A stretch of DNA of 64,000 nucleotides, taken from positions 1,364,001 to 1,428,000 of the forward strand of contig JACZZP010000005.1 of the NCBI GenBank assembly GCA_015183035.1. The letters run 5' to 3'. This DNA comes from Meloidogyne chitwoodi. Taxonomy: Eukaryota; Nematoda; Chromadorea; Rhabditida; Meloidogynidae. This document shows, piece after piece, positions 24,085-39,559 of the stretch. How positions within the stretch are numbered: the first letter of the stretch is position 1; every line of letters starts with the position of its first letter. The position numbers and the translations under genes are program-made. The notes beneath the pieces are model-generated. The model made no database searches and was not told the DNA's origin. It was given only the letters and a program-made list of their open reading frames with translations.

Positions 24085-27000
24085 TTAAATTTTAATAAAA
24101 CTTACTTTATTTTGTTCATTCTTTTTATCCTCTTCATTTAAATCTTTCAAAAGTTCATTATCTTTATCTATTGGTAATTCTTCATAAATTCCGCATTGAT
24201 GGGGAAATCCTTTTGGAGGTGATGGTATTTCTTTCTCATTGCCCACACGGAAGGCAAAATTCATGCCATCCATTGAGTGCATAAGAAGATGACAATGAGC
24301 AAACCACCAACCTGGATTTTTGGCCCGAAATCTATTTAAAGTATTTTAAAATAAATTCTGAGTTTTTATAATGTAAAAATTAAATAAAATTACTTTACCT
24401 TAACACAACAAAACCTTTAGCAGGTACAACAACAGTATCTCTCAATATTGGATTCTAATATTTTAATTAAATATTTTATTTTAAATTTTGATTACCATAT
24501 TTAATTCTGGAATTTCACCTTCTTCCCAACTTTTATTTGCCCATTTAATTTCTGCACAACGTTTTGTCTTTTTTATCAGAAAATAAAATATTAATTAATA
24601 TATTTAATATTTACTTTTCCTATACATTCCAAATGTTGATTTAATCCTTTTAATGTTCCATTCTCAAAATATTGTTCAGCAAAACCCATACGAAGAACCA
24701 CAAATTTATGGCCATGAATATGGAAAGGATGAGGCATTCCACCAGCACTTACTGCTATTATCTTTAAATTTTTAATATTTCTAAAGACTTTTCAGTTCCT
24801 TTCAAAAATTGTTATTTAAAATAACAATTTTTATTTTAATAATATACCTGAACTATTTCTCCAAGTTTAAATTTATAATTAATAAAGCATTGACAATTAT
24901 TATTATAAAGTGCATCATTTGCCCAACGATCACATTTTTTTTCGTCACAAATCTTTTCTTTAACTGTTTCAGTTTTTTTGAAATAAGGAATTCCATTTGG
25001 TTCCAAAAATCGCCAACCATTTAAACCATCATGCAAATTCACAAAAATCTCCTAACAGAAGAAAATCTAATAAATTTTATTTTAAAATAAAATAAAAATA
25101 TTTTCTTAAAAATTGTTTTTATAATTTTTTATTACTTTTATTGAATTCTCTTTTTTTAAAAATAATGCCAATTCTTTTTCTTCATTTATTTCTTTTTTAA
25201 TTTCTTCTTTTAAATTATTTTTTGTTTTATTTTTAATTTCTTCTTTCTCTTCTTCTAAATTTTCTTTATTTTTTATTTTATTTTCTTTTTCTAATTTATC
25301 AGCATAAAAACAATTCATATTAATCCAAGGAGGAAATTGTTTAAAAGGACAATTAAAAACTAAACATTTTCTTTCTTTTGTACAATATTTATGTGACCAA
25401 TCAACTAAAATTAATTTAAAATGTTTTTTTATTAAATAGTTGACAAAAAAAACTAAAATTAATTAATTAATTGTTTAGGATTTAAAAATTATTATTAGAC
25501 ACTTTTCCACTTTTTGTCCTTTAAAGATATAATCTAAAGAATTCTTCAAAATTAATCTTTTTTAAAAAAACCTTTATCATTAGTATTATTTTCTTCTTCT
25601 TCTTTTGTTAAATTTTTATTATAAAAAAGATTAGCTAATCCAACTGTTGGTTTTCTATTTTCCCAAATTCCATCTTTTATTTCTTTTATTTGTTCCATTA
25701 ATTCAAAAATTATTCGATATATTTGTTTTTTTGGATTTATTAATCCTTTAATAATTATATCATATCTTTCACCAGAAAACATTAATAAAGAATCTACCTA
25801 AAAAATTATTATTTATTAAAAAATAATATTTTAAAATAAAAATTACTTTAATAGGTTTAATGTAAGAACCATCAGCTGCAACTATCCAAAAATCATGATC
25901 TTCAATCCAAACAAATACTCCTAAGAAAGACAATTATTTTTATAATTGAGAATTAATACCTTGTGAAATTCCAGCATTTACCAAACGTAACATTATATTT
26001 TCTCCTAAATAATTATAAAATTATTAATGATTAAAAATTATAAATTAGAATTTGTAACTATAACTAAGAATGGATTGACTCCAAAAATATAAAAATATTT
26101 TTAAATTATTTATTTACCTATTTCAATACCAAAAGTTGTTAAAGGTAATTTAGAAGGTCTATTAATAATATCTGTTTGATTATACCATCCTTTATTTCCA
26201 ATAATTATTGCAGAGACTGGAACTTCTCTAGAAAGTGTTCCATCAAATGTTCTTTCAACTTTTTCACAACCATTTCCATTGGGTAATTCTTCTTCATTAT
26301 CTAGTGAATGTCCAATCCATTTACGTCTCCAATGTAATCTATCCAAATAAAGTTGTGAAGGATCTTCTGTTGATAAGTCCTTTAAATTTTAATTTTTTTT
26401 AAATTATTTTTATTTAATTATAAAATTATTTTACTTGTATTAATGTTAAATATTGTCTTCCAATTTTTAGCTTTTCACTATTATTTAAAATTCCATTTTT
26501 TCATCTGCTTTTAAAACCACAAAACCTCCAACTAATCCTTCTCCACTATCTTCCATTAAATGACCTAAAAAGAGAATAAATTATTATTATTTTTATATTT
26601 ATTTTTTACCGTGGTACCAATGTGTACCAGGTGTATCAGCAATAAAACGATAAGTATAATCAGTATTTGGAGCAATTGGGCATTGTTGAATAAATGGAAC
26701 ACCATCTGTCCACCAACGATTATTTTTATCAACACCATGAACATGAACAGTTAATGATTTTGAATGCATTCTATTTTTTATTCTAAGTAAAACTTGTGAT
26801 CCATAAGGAACCACAATTGTTGGTCCAGGACTTTAAAAAATAAATAATAAAATTATAAGAAATTTAAATAAAAAATAATTACCTACCTAATTCCATTAAA
26901 AGTATTAATTAATCTGTGTAATCCATTTAATTGAATTAAACTTTTCAATTTATTTTCTTCTTCATTTTTATTTGTTGTATTAATAAATGTCCATTTTAAT

Positions 27001-27339
27001 CCACATTTAGTTCCTCTATCTGGGTCACGTTGATTCCATTGTAACTTTAATAAAATAATTAAATTATTTAATAAAATAATATTATTATTTACATTATCTG
27101 GGGAATAATCAATTACTGGAGTAGATAAATTTTTAAGTAATAATGTCATTGAAAGTGAATGTTCTACAATTAAATTAAATTCATAAATTCCATCCTATAA
27201 TAATTTATATTTTTAAATAAAAATAAATTAATTAAATAACCTTATTTGGTTTAGATAATTCAATTGGATTTTCTAAAAAATTCCAAGAAAATGATTTTAC
27301 AATAAATATTAATAAAATAATAAAAATTATTTTAAACAT
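24085..27339 (-). CDS. Secreted multicopper oxidase (laccase-like)
   Basis: The ATG at 27337-27339 begins a hydrophobic signal peptide (MFKIIFIILLIFIVKSFS). Exons run to 24085. The copper-site motifs of three-domain multicopper oxidases are all present in order: HVHG (26735) and THWYHGH (26605-26625) in domain 1, HPFHIHGH (24700-24750) and FAHCHLLMHSMDGM (24250-24300) in domain 3. The HCHLLMHS..M form supplies the type-1 copper ligands and axial Met, so it should be an active oxidase of phenols, metals or similar substrates, probably extracellular. Between domains 2 and 3 (about 25110-25320) lies a Lys/Glu-rich low-complexity insertion with KENKIKNKENLEEEKEE, unusual in laccases. C. elegans has a related multicopper oxidase family. 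The exact 3' end is tentative because an in-frame GTAAGT lies just before the stop. Confidence 0.88.
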
Positions 27340-28439
27340 TTTTTTGTAGAGGAGAGAATTATTATTATTTAGAATTTTATATTTAAAATATTTTATTTTC
27401 TGTCATAAAAAAAAGTTTAACAAATTATTTATTTTTGTTTGTTTAATTTAAATATATTTATTTATTTAAAGGAATTTACATATTTTTATTTTATTTTTAA
27501 AACTAAAAAATGTTTGATAATTTTTCAATTTATTATATTATTTAATAAAATTTATATTTATTTTTTTAAATAAAATATATTTTAATTTAGAATGAAAAGA
27601 ATTTAAAAAATTGATTTTATTTTCACATTTGACCTTTGATTGGCCAAATTGTAATATCAAAAAAAAAGTTTAATATTTTAAAATAAATTAATGAATCAGA
27701 TTGTCTTTTTTTAACAAAAAAATAAATTTAATAATTACTTTCGCGCATTTTCTCTAAAATTAAAAAAAGTGATTTCCAATAAATTCAAGAAGAGTAATTT
27801 CTCTATTTTTTTTTTAATTTAAATTTGCTGAATAAATAATTACTAATTAATTTTATCAATATTTTAATATAAAACTAATTTTTGTTTTTTTCTTTTCTTG
27901 ACATCTCTAACTTTTCTGTTTTTAATTTAATATTTCTTGGATTGGGAAATTAAATAAATGGCATATTTTATTTTTGATTAAATCGAAAAATAGCTATAAA
28001 ATGTTTTATATATTTTTTAAACCTTTTTATTTACCTTTATTATATTTTAAAAGAAAATGGGCCAAAAAATTATTGAATTTTCTGGGTCACACTAAATATT
28101 TTTTAAAAATAAGAGTATTATTACAATTTCAAAATTGGATTGAAAGTTTTCTTTTAACAATACTTTTTTATTTTTGTAAAATATAAAAAGAAAAAAGAAG
28201 GAACAAAACAAGAAAAATAATAAATATATTACACAAAAATATAATAATTTTTATTTTATATTTAAATTTGAGGAGTGAGAAAAACAAATTTTGAACAGTT
28301 TTTATTTTATTCATAATTTAAAATAAAATAAAAAATTATAGGAGTATAAGGATCATTAAAAAGAATATCTCTTAAATACTGACAAATTTACCAGAAAATT
28401 AATTTAATTAAAAAAAATATAATTTATTTATTTATTTAT
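27340..28439. other. AT-rich intergenic stretch
   Basis: 1.1 kb of A/T-rich DNA upstream of the multicopper oxidase and downstream of the next minus-strand gene. A short open frame at 27974-28186 has homopolymer-driven composition and no recognisable motif, so I do not call it. Confidence 0.5.
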
Positions 28440-29849
28440 TTAATCCCACATTTCTTTTAATTGTTTAAAATATATTTTAGACTGTTCAATTGGTAAAGTA
28501 TTTTCTTCTTTATTTCTTTTTTTACATTTATTAATATAATTAACATAACTAATATATACAATTATTGTTATTATTGTATGTAAAAATATAAACTAAAAAA
28601 TAAATAAAATAAATATTTAAAATATTAACCGTATCAACAGCATCATATAATAAAATATATTGAGTAATTGGCATTGAACATTTATATAAACGTAAAATTA
28701 AAACAATGCCAATATAAAGAGAATAAAATATAGCATAAGATAAATCAAGAGGAAAAATTAAACGCATAGAAAGATTATTTTCATTTAATTGAAAATTACG
28801 ACTTAAACTATATTTTATTGAATTTTTACTAAAAAAATAAATTAATTAACTAAAAAATATTTATTTACCTTAAATTTCTTATTTTTTTATTTAAAATAGT
28901 AATTCGCCAATCACATATTGTTGTTATAATCATTAATATTAGTGTTATAATTGTTATGTAAAATATAGTTGTAGCATTATATTTTGAAGTTATATAAGTT
29001 GGCCCTTGAGGTTGTCCAAAATTTTCAGTGTCTGCTAAAGCAGTTAAAGCTAAGTAAATATAATAGATGAAAGAAATTAACCACTTAAATAAAAATAAAT
29101 TAAAATTTAATATTTATTTAAATTAAATAATAATTTAAATAAAATAAACTAATTTAATACTTACAATAACTAAACTCATAAAAATTCCCAATAAACAATT
29201 TTCATATTTTTCAGCCAATATTGTAGCTCTGACACGTTCAATCATTATACAAAAATGAAATGATGGATAAGCAATACTATTAATATAATATGGTGCATAA
29301 ATTGTTAAAACAAGCCATATAGGTGTTAATAAATCACAAGGATTTTTATATGTATAAAGAAGAATCTTTTTGTTTTTAAATAAAATTAAATATTCTTTTT
29401 TTTTTTTTTTTAAATTTATTTTTTACAATTTTTTGTTTAATATTTCTTTAAACTAACTCTTAAATTTAATAAAAATTTATTTATAAAAAACTAGTATTTA
29501 AATATAAATTAATTAATTTTTATTTACCTTATATCTAATAAAACTAAAAAGTAAAGAAAATGAATGAATAAAATAGAGAACAATAATATTAGTAAATAAT
29601 ATCTAAATATATAATAATTAATTAATTAATTTAAAATAAATATTTATTTACCAATAAATTTCCATGTAAATAAAATTGATTATTTTTAAAATAAAAAATT
29701 AAAATAATTATAGATATTAAAATAAATAATAATAAAATCATTTGTAATGGCATTAAAATAAAATATATATTATCTGTCAAAATATTTTCAATTTCTTCAC
29801 AATTTGTAGGAATTTGAGTTAATGATAAATTTTGGTTAATTTGAGACAT
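28440..29849 (-). CDS. Seven-transmembrane chemoreceptor, Sra/Srab type
   Basis: About eight small exons on the minus strand, starting MSQINQNLSLTQIPTNCEEI and ending IYFKQLKEMWD. Seven hydrophobic segments can be counted. The segment PSFHFCIMIERVRATILAEK followed by YENCLLGIFMSLVIW is the characteristic Sra-superfamily ER.xAT...YE region, and the YF.QL..MW tail also fits the Sra/Srab C-terminus. Length near 330 residues is normal. These receptors act in nematode sensory neurons; the ligand cannot be inferred. Confidence 0.8.
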
Positions 29850-31904
29850 TTTTTTAAATTTATTTTAAAATAATATATTTTAAATAAAATATATATATTT
29901 ATAAATTTAAAATATTTATTATAAAATAATTTATTTAAAGAAATAGGTATATAATTAAATAAATAAATATAATCAAAGTACCAATTAAATTAAAAAATTA
30001 TTTATTTAAATAATTGTAATTAATATTTATATTTGTAAATATTTAATTTATTAATCTGAGATATTTAAATAATAAATAATAAATATTTTAAAAAATATTA
30101 GAGTTTGTTTGTTCTTAAATTTGATTATTGAAGGATTTTGTAGAATAAATATTTATTACTTATTTTTATAAATATTAAATAAAATTAAAACATTAATAAT
30201 TTAGTCCAATTTAATTAAATATTATTTTTTATTTCAATTCGGTTTTAATCTTTAAATATTTTTAATTGATTAATTTTTAAAAAAAATTTAATAAAATAAA
30301 ACAAAGTTTTATTTTATTAAAAAAATAATATTTAGATTTATTAAATTAATGAAAAAAATAACTTTTATATTTTTTATTTAAAAATTATTAATTTAAAATA
30401 TTTAAAATAATTTTATCTTTTACTTTTCTCAAACATTCCTTTAAATTAAAAGCATTCTCTTTTTAAGGCTAAAAAAGTTATTGTTCTTACCTACTAGATA
30501 AATAAATAAATATTCTAAAAATTAAATAAAGAAAAAACAATTATTATAATTTTATATTTCTTTTTTATTATAAAATTAAATTTAAATTTAAATTAATTTT
30601 TAATAAATTTTATTTTCAAATATTTTTTTACTAACAAAATTTTAAAAATAATTAAATTACAAAAAATTAAATTATATATTTCCTATTTATTATTAATAAT
30701 TTTTTACAAATAATTATTAATAATATAATTATTTATAAAAAAATCCAAAAATAAATTGGTTTAATTTAATAAAGATATATTTTTTTTCAAAAAAAAAATA
30801 TTTTGAATAAAATTATTTTTTTTAATATAAATTCTCAGTATAAATTAATAAAATAATTTATTATATTAATTTAAAATTATTTTATATAAATATAATAAAC
30901 TTATTCCAAAAAACAGAACTTTAAATTATTTTATTTTAATTATTTTTTCATTATAAAAATATTTAAATAATATTTTTAATTCTCAAAAATTTTAAGATTT
31001 TTCATTTATAAATAATAGATCATATTATTATCTCTTTTTTATTGTCAATTTTTAAAAAAGTTGACCATTTGAGAAAAAGTGGATATATTCTCAGTGGATA
31101 AATGAAGACTGATATACTGTAAGAGACATTGATTTAATAAAATTAATTTCCTTGAATAACTTCTCTTTTATTTGTTTTTAAAATTATAATTAAAAACATT
31201 TTTTTATTTTTTTAAAATAAATTTAATAATTTTTATAAATTAAAATATATACTTAAAAATATTTATTTTTATATTTTAAATAAATAATTAATTTAAATAA
31301 ATTTATTAAAATATATTTTATTAAATTTTTTATAAGTAAATATTTCTATTTTAAAAAATGGAAAACCTTTTTTTATTATTTGTGTGAAAATAAAAGAGAA
31401 AAACTAAAATTTATATAAATTCAGAGAAATAAAAAATTAGAAATATTTTAATAAAATTTTTTAAATAATGTGAGAACTTTTTTTGCTAAAAAAAATTTTT
31501 ATTGTTGCGTTTTTTCTTAATTTGGTAATTTTAATATTAAAAATTTATTAAGAATAATATTATTAATTACGCAATACATCTGGATATTTAAATAAATAAA
31601 TATATAATTTTTATTAAAAAATTATTTTTAGATTAAATAAAATATTTTATTTAATTAATTAATTGTATTTATTTATTTATTTTATTTTTAGCTTTAAAAA
31701 GGAAAATAAAATAAATTTTATTTTAATCAATTAAAAGCAATTGTGTATCTTTTAATGAGAAAATTTTAATCTTTTTAATTATTTTAAATTAACTTTATTA
31801 AAATATAAATATTAAAATTTAGAAAAATTTTAGAGAAATTAAATTTTTAATCTTTTTATTAAATTATTTAATATTTTTTAAATTTATTATTTAAAAATAA
31901 TAAA
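29850..31904. other. Long AT-rich intergenic stretch between divergent GPCR genes
   Basis: About 2 kb of almost pure A/T between the minus-strand Sra-type gene and the plus-strand Srg/Srv-type gene, so both promoters should lie here. No ORF, tRNA or long inverted repeat is seen. A slightly less A/T segment at 31020-31170 contains no recognisable feature. Confidence 0.5.
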
Positions 31905-33433
31905 ATGTCTTCTTCTAATATTAGTAGTAGTAGAAGTAGTAGTTCATTAGATATTTATATAAGTCAATCTATTGGAGCTTTAATTTCTGTTCCTTCAGTA
32001 ATACTTTATTTAATTGAATGTTTAACTATTATTAAAAATTGGAAACAATTTAATTCAAGTTTTTATAAACTTTTTCTTCTTTCTGCTTTTAATGTAATAA
32101 TTTTTAAAAATAAATAATTAATTTTTTAAATAATTAATTTTTTAAAGAATATTTTTATGAATTTTTTACCTTCAATATTATATGCAAGATTAATTCGTCT
32201 TGGATGGATAAATAATTTTTATTTAGAATTACCTAATTGGGGGCCAAATTTACTTGTTTTTATTATGTATTATAATTATCATTGTGAAAATTTTATAACA
32301 ATTTTTACACTTTTACATCGTTTAAGTGTTATTGCATATCCTTTTAATTATGAAAAGGTTATTTTTGAATTTAATAAAAATTAATTTAAAAATTTGTTTT
32401 TTTTAGAAATGGAATATTTATCTTCCAATTTGTGGTATTATTATATTTATTGCTCCTTTATTATTTACTTATCGTTTTATTTATTGGCCATTAAAAATGG
32501 TTGTTAATGATGATAAATCTGTTGAAATTAATTTAAATAAAATGTTAATTGAAGATAAACCTGTAAATTAAATATTTAATTAATTAATTTTAATTTATTT
32601 AAAAAAGATTTTAACTAATTTTATGATAATGTTATTAACTTCAATTGGTTATTTATTTATTAATATTCTTTTAAATTTGTCTGTTTATTTAATTTATCGT
32701 AAAAAACAAACAAATATTTTAACAAATAATACAAATAATATTAATGATAAAAGTTATCGTCTTTTAGTTTATACAATTGCTATTTTTTTAGCACAATTAC
32801 TTCTTTGCCTTTTTTGGGTATTTTTAAATAATAATTATAATATAATATAATATTATTTTATTTAAAAATAGCTTCTTTTAACAATTCAAGTATTTGGAGA
32901 ATTTTTTTCATCAAATTTTAATTTAATTATTTCAAATCAATATATTTGGTTAAGTGATATTAGAACAGTTGCTTTCCCTGCATGTTTTCTTTTATGGGCA
33001 TCAACTGAATTAAATGATAAAATTAGAAAACGATTCCCTTGGATTCCTACATTTAAGTAAAAAAAATTAATTTATTAAAATTAAAATTTGTTTTAAATAT
33101 TATTAAAAAAAGTAATAATTCCTCTTTTTAAAAAATATTTATTTAATTTTTTTAAATGTTTTTATATTTTTTAAAAAATATTTTAGGTCTAAAATAATTA
33201 TTCCCAATAATTCTAATAATAAAATAAATGTTGGAGGAATTGCAAAAATAAATAATATATCTCCTAATATTCGTTCATATACAAGTTCAAATTCTCAAGT
33301 AATAATAGCTAACAAAAAAAGACATAGTGGACCACTTTTTGCAGGAATTCAAACTACTAAAGATAATACAAAAACAATAAAAATAAATAATAATGAAAAT
33401 TGTGATATTAATGGTTGTGAATTAAGAAAATAA
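31905..33433 (+). CDS. Seven-transmembrane chemoreceptor, Srg/Srv type
   Basis: Six or so exons beginning MSSSNISSSRSSSSLDIYIS. Seven membrane segments: an N-terminal ISVPSVILYLIECL, the third segment region ending HRLSVIAYPFNYEK then KWNIYLPICG, and DIRTVAFPACFLLWAS before the tail. HRLSVI.YPFNYEK.W at the end of segment 3 is typical of the Srg superfamily (Srg/Srv). The final exon (from about 33187) adds a cytoplasmic tail rich in Asn, Ser and Lys, longer than the usual Srg/Srv tail. Sensory GPCR with unknown ligand. It is transcribed away from the Sra-type gene. Confidence 0.78.
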
Positions 33434-33598
33434 AATTTTAAAATATTTATTTAAATTATTTTTAAAATAAATATATGTATATTTTGTAAATTTATTGAAT
33501 TAATATAAAATTTAAAAAAATATACATACATATATGTATGTATTATAAGAATATATTTTTTAATAAATATTTGAATTAATAATTATTTATAATTTTAT

Positions 33599-35095
<1,497 letters not shown>

Positions 35096-35774
35096 TTATT
35101 ATTATCACTTATAAAATATAAAATTAAAGGTAAATTATGATTTTATTAAATTATTTATTTATATATTACAGGTAAATTACTTTTTTTATATTTTATAAAA
35201 ACAAAAGTATTTATTAGTGTAAAATGATAAAAATATATTTTAGAAAAATAAAGATGTCAAAAATAAAAAAAATAAAGAAAAGATAAATAAATAAATATAT
35301 TTAGTTAATCAATTTAAAACAAAAAATGTAAATAAATAATAAATTATGGACTATTAAATAAATAATTTGTAAACAAATTCTATAAAAATTTTAAACATAA
35401 TAAATAAATAATAAAAAAAACAATTATTTTTTTTAATTTGTAGAACATTAAAAAGCAAAAAGATGATATCTCTAAATAAATTATAAGAAACAAAATTTTA
35501 AAAATATAAGACAATAAAAATATATAAAAATTATCAAAAACTTTTTTTAATTTATTGATTGACAAAAATTTAAAATAAATTTAAAAATTATAATAAACAT
35601 TTGAATAAACAAATCTATGTAAATATATTATTATTTTATAATAATATTTAAATTTATTCATTTTTGGTAATTTTTATTAAAATATTTAAAATTCATTTAT
35701 TATACATATTCTTTTATTCATTTTTATTTAATTTTAATAAAATTTTTTTAATTTCTTTGAATTTTGTTGGTAAA

Positions 35775-38127
35775 ATGAAAAATATTTTATTATTATTTTT
35801 ATTAATATTTAATTTATTTAATATTTATTCAATGAAAGATGAAGGTAAAACTTTTTTTTTTAATAAAAAATTAAAAATATTAAATAATTAATTATTATTT
35901 AAAAAGAAATAATAAGTCCTCCATGTGGATCAAAAAATAGTTTACCAATAACAACATTTGAAGATAATAATATTCCTTTAAATCTTTGTATTCCAACATT
36001 AGCTTATGATCAAACAACATTAACAATTGTTTGGAATAAACCAAATAATTATAAAAATATTAAAGATTTTAATATTTATATGAATGGAAAATTATTAGGA
36101 AAATCATCAGAAAATAATTTAAAATATTCTCCTTCAGCTCCTTATATAAATTTATTTTATAAAGAAGATTTAAATAATTTTCATACAAAAATAACATTTC
36201 ATTCTTTTTTTGTTAAAAATTTAAAACCTAACAAGATTTATAAATTTACAGTAAGTTCAATTGATAATTTTGGTAATGAATCAAAACAAAGTAAAGAAAT
36301 TATACATAAAACAGCTAAAAAATATAAAAAGGTTTTTACCTAAATTTAATTTTAAAATAATTATTTAAAGGTTTGTAATATTGAAAAATTAGGAGCTAAA
36401 GGAGATGGAATAACATTAAATACAAAAATAATTCAAAAAGCAATTGATAAATGTTCTAAAAATTCAAAATCTGCATTTGATTGTAAAATTAAAATAAAAG
36501 CTGGTAAAACTGGAAAAATATTTTTAACTGGTGCCCTTTATTTACGTAGTAATATGACTATTGAAATTTGTAATGAAACAATTTTAAGAGGATCTTCTAA
36601 TTTTATTGATTATCCATTAGAAAATAATACAGTTGCAGCACTTCTTAATGGAATAAATAATGTAAAAGATAAAAATAAAATTAAATATTAATTTTTATAA
36701 TTTTAGGAGAAAAACAACTTAATTATTATTTTAATTAACTAATTAAAAAAAAGAGTTAATTATAAAATAAGATTTAAAATAAAATAAATATATTTTAAAT
36801 TAAAAATTAAATATTTATTTAAGTTAACAAATGTTAAAATTATTGGATTTGGTACAATTGATGGTCAAGGATGGCAACAAAGTTCAATTGATATAATTGA
36901 TGAATTAGGAAATAACTTGGCATTTTATAATAATAGTTATTTTAGTACTTGGAATACTCAGGGAATTCTTGCCCGTAGTCAAATGCAAGCAGCTATTGAT
37001 AGAATTAATAATATAAATAATATAAATAATACTTATTTAATAAATTCATATGCAAGTATTCGTTCAAGTCTTATAACTTTTTATTTTGCTACAAATGTTT
37101 TTATTGGAGAAATTAAATTAATAAATCCAGCATTTCATGGAATTAGATTTTTACTTTGTAAAAATGTGGTAAATTAAATTATAATTTATTTTCTAAAAAA
37201 ATAAAATAAAAAGGTTTGTGCTTATACAAAAACTGAAACATATAATATAAATAATGCAGATGGAATTCAATCACAAAGCATAAATACAATTATTTTTAAT
37301 AATTTTATTAATAGTGGAGATGATTGTGTTGTATTTAAAGCTGGACAAGGACAATCTGTTGCTAATTATCCTCCAACACAATATGGATGGGTTTTTAATA
37401 ATTATATGCGTGAAGGTCATGGAGTTGTTGTTCTGGGAAGTGAAACTGGTTCTTGGATTAAAGATATTTTAGCTGAAGTTTTTTTTATTAAATTATTTTA
37501 AATTAAATTATTTTATTTTATTTAAAAAAAGGATAATATAGCTTTTTTAACTGAAAATGGAATGAGAGTAAAAAGTACACCACAGACTGGTGGTGGTTGT
37601 GAACGTTATTATTTTCGTGATACAGCAATGAGAGAGATTGGAACTAAAAATATAATTAAAATTAATGGTCATATATTTAATCGTTCAAATATTATTTATC
37701 AATCTGGATCTCAATGTTCTTTTATTCTTTCAATGACATATTCATTAGGATCAACAAATTGGATAAAAGCAAATATTCCATCACAATTTCTAGATATTAA
37801 TATAGAAGGAGTTACTGTTGATAATGGTAATCCTACTACCTCTGGACCTATGATTAGTGTAACTGGTTATTCTGGACAAGATAATTCTTTAGGATATTCA
37901 GAGATTTTTAATCAAAATATTGTTTTTTTTTTTATTAATTTTTTAAAATATTTTTTTAGACATTTGAAAATATTAAAATTATTAGAACAAAACCTGCCAA
38001 TATTAGCCGTCTTCAAAATAGTTTATTTTTAAATATTCAAATTAATGATTGGGGAAATTCTTCTTCTCCTTGGATTTTAAATAATACAAATAATTTAACT
38101 TTTATTAATGTTCAACCAATGCCTTAA
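35775..38127 (+). CDS. GH28 exo-polygalacturonase with FN3-like N-terminal domain
   Basis: The first exon starts MKNILLLFLLIFNLFNIYS, a signal peptide. An N-terminal region (about 36000-36300) reads TLTIVWNKPNN ... KPNKIYKFTVSSIDNFGNES, an FN3-like sandwich as in bacterial exo-polygalacturonosidases. The catalytic part starts NIEKLGAKGDG (36370) and carries the GH28 set: NNADGIQSQS (37250), SGDDCVVFKAG (37315-37350, catalytic aspartates), GHGVVVLGSE (37419-37445, histidine) and MRVKSTP (37562). It should remove galacturonic acid units from plant pectin and be secreted. Signal peptide, FN3 and all catalytic residues are intact, so an active enzyme is expected. Root-knot nematodes have such genes by transfer from bacteria; the eight or so introns show adaptation to the nematode genome. 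Confidence 0.93.
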
Positions 38128-39559
38128 GAAAAATAAATAATTTTATACTATCTATTTAATTTTAACTAATTATATTATGAAAATAAAATATTTTTAATAT
38201 TAATTTTCTTTAAATATTTTTTGTCGTATTTGAAACTAGTCGTTTAATTAATTTAAGGAGGGAGACTTGATTTAAATTAAAGTCTATATTAATATTTAAA
38301 TATTTAAATAGTTATTCAAATAAATGTTTAGTTTATTAAAATACACAAACCACCAATAAATCTATTAAATAAAACAAAAGAACAAAGTTTTGGAAAAATA
38401 TTGGAGTATTTATAGGGAGAGAAATATACATATAATCTCAAGGGGACAATTAGGACAATTTATTTTTAGTAACTTATATATCACATTTTCAATTATTTTA
38501 ATATAACTAACCCTATTTAGTAATAAATAATTTTCAAATAAAATATTTTAATAATTTCTATAAAGTATAAAAATCGCGTGACATTTTATTTAAATTTTAA
38601 TTAAAAAAAGTAATTATATTTTCGAAACAATTGTTATTAACATTAAATTAATATAAATATTTATTTAAATTATTATATTTTATTTTCCTGTTATTTGTTT
38701 TATGAATACAAAGGATGTTGCTAAATCTAAATTAAATTTATTAATATTAATTAATATATATTATAAAAATTAAAAAAACTCATTTTTTATTATATATTTT
38801 ATTATTATTTAAATAAAAATTTTTATTTAAATATTTTATTTTTAATATTTTAATTAACATATAACAATAAATGGTAAATAACCAGTTGGATCCCTACCTG
38901 TCCGCAAAGAGAATTCGCTCTTTTCTTTCCTTCTCTTGTATTTTTGGCGTTAGGAGAAGTGCACGCTTATTTTTCCTTTACACTGTAATATGCCTTTTGG
39001 CACTTGGAAAGAAAAGGATAAATAATTAATTAATAATAAAGTGAAAATATAATTATTTTAAAAGTGACCAAAGATTAATAATCAAATAACAAAATTTGGG
39101 ACAACATTCTCAAATATATTTCTAAAAGATCAGGTGAACCTGTTAAGGGATTATAATGAAGGGATAAAAACCAGTAAAAGGACAAATATGTAGGTAATTC
39201 AGTTTTTGTATATATCTCATCTGACGGATAATTCTGAATCTTAATCACTATTATTAATTAATGTTAATTATTTTATCCTTTTCTTTCAAAGTGCCAAAAG
39301 GCATATTATAATAGAGGAGAAGGAAAAATAAGCGTGCACTTCTCCTAACGCCAAAAATGCAAGAGAAGAAAAGAAAAGAGCGAATTCTCTTTGCGGACAG
39401 GTAGGGATCCAACTGGTTATTTACCACAATAAATTATTTATTAGAAAATAAATTTATTAATAAAATCATTTTTAATATGTAAAACAATTTATGTATATTG
39501 TTCTTTTTATTTAAAAGTTTTATAATTTTAAAAAGAATTTAAGATAAAAAAATAAAATA
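38128..39559. other. Intergenic stretch containing element B2
   Basis: 1.4 kb between the GH28 gene and a GPCR gene. The only recognised object is the transposon at 38873-39425; the rest is A/T-rich with no ORF. Confidence 0.6.
38873..39425. mobile_element. Foldback/MITE element B2 (553 bp)
   Basis: Same family as the element at 1357-1996. Arms of about 170-180 bp begin GGTAAATAACCAGTTGGATC and share CTGTCCGCAAAG and GGCGTTAGGAGAAGTGCAC. A perfect 9-bp target duplication, ACAATAAAT, flanks it (38864-38872 and 39426-39434). The centre differs from B1 and has no coding capacity. Confidence 0.9.

Noticed and set aside
27974..28186. 70-codon frame MIKSKNSYKMFYIF...
   Set aside because: Homopolymer-driven A/T frame between genes, no domain and no splice context.
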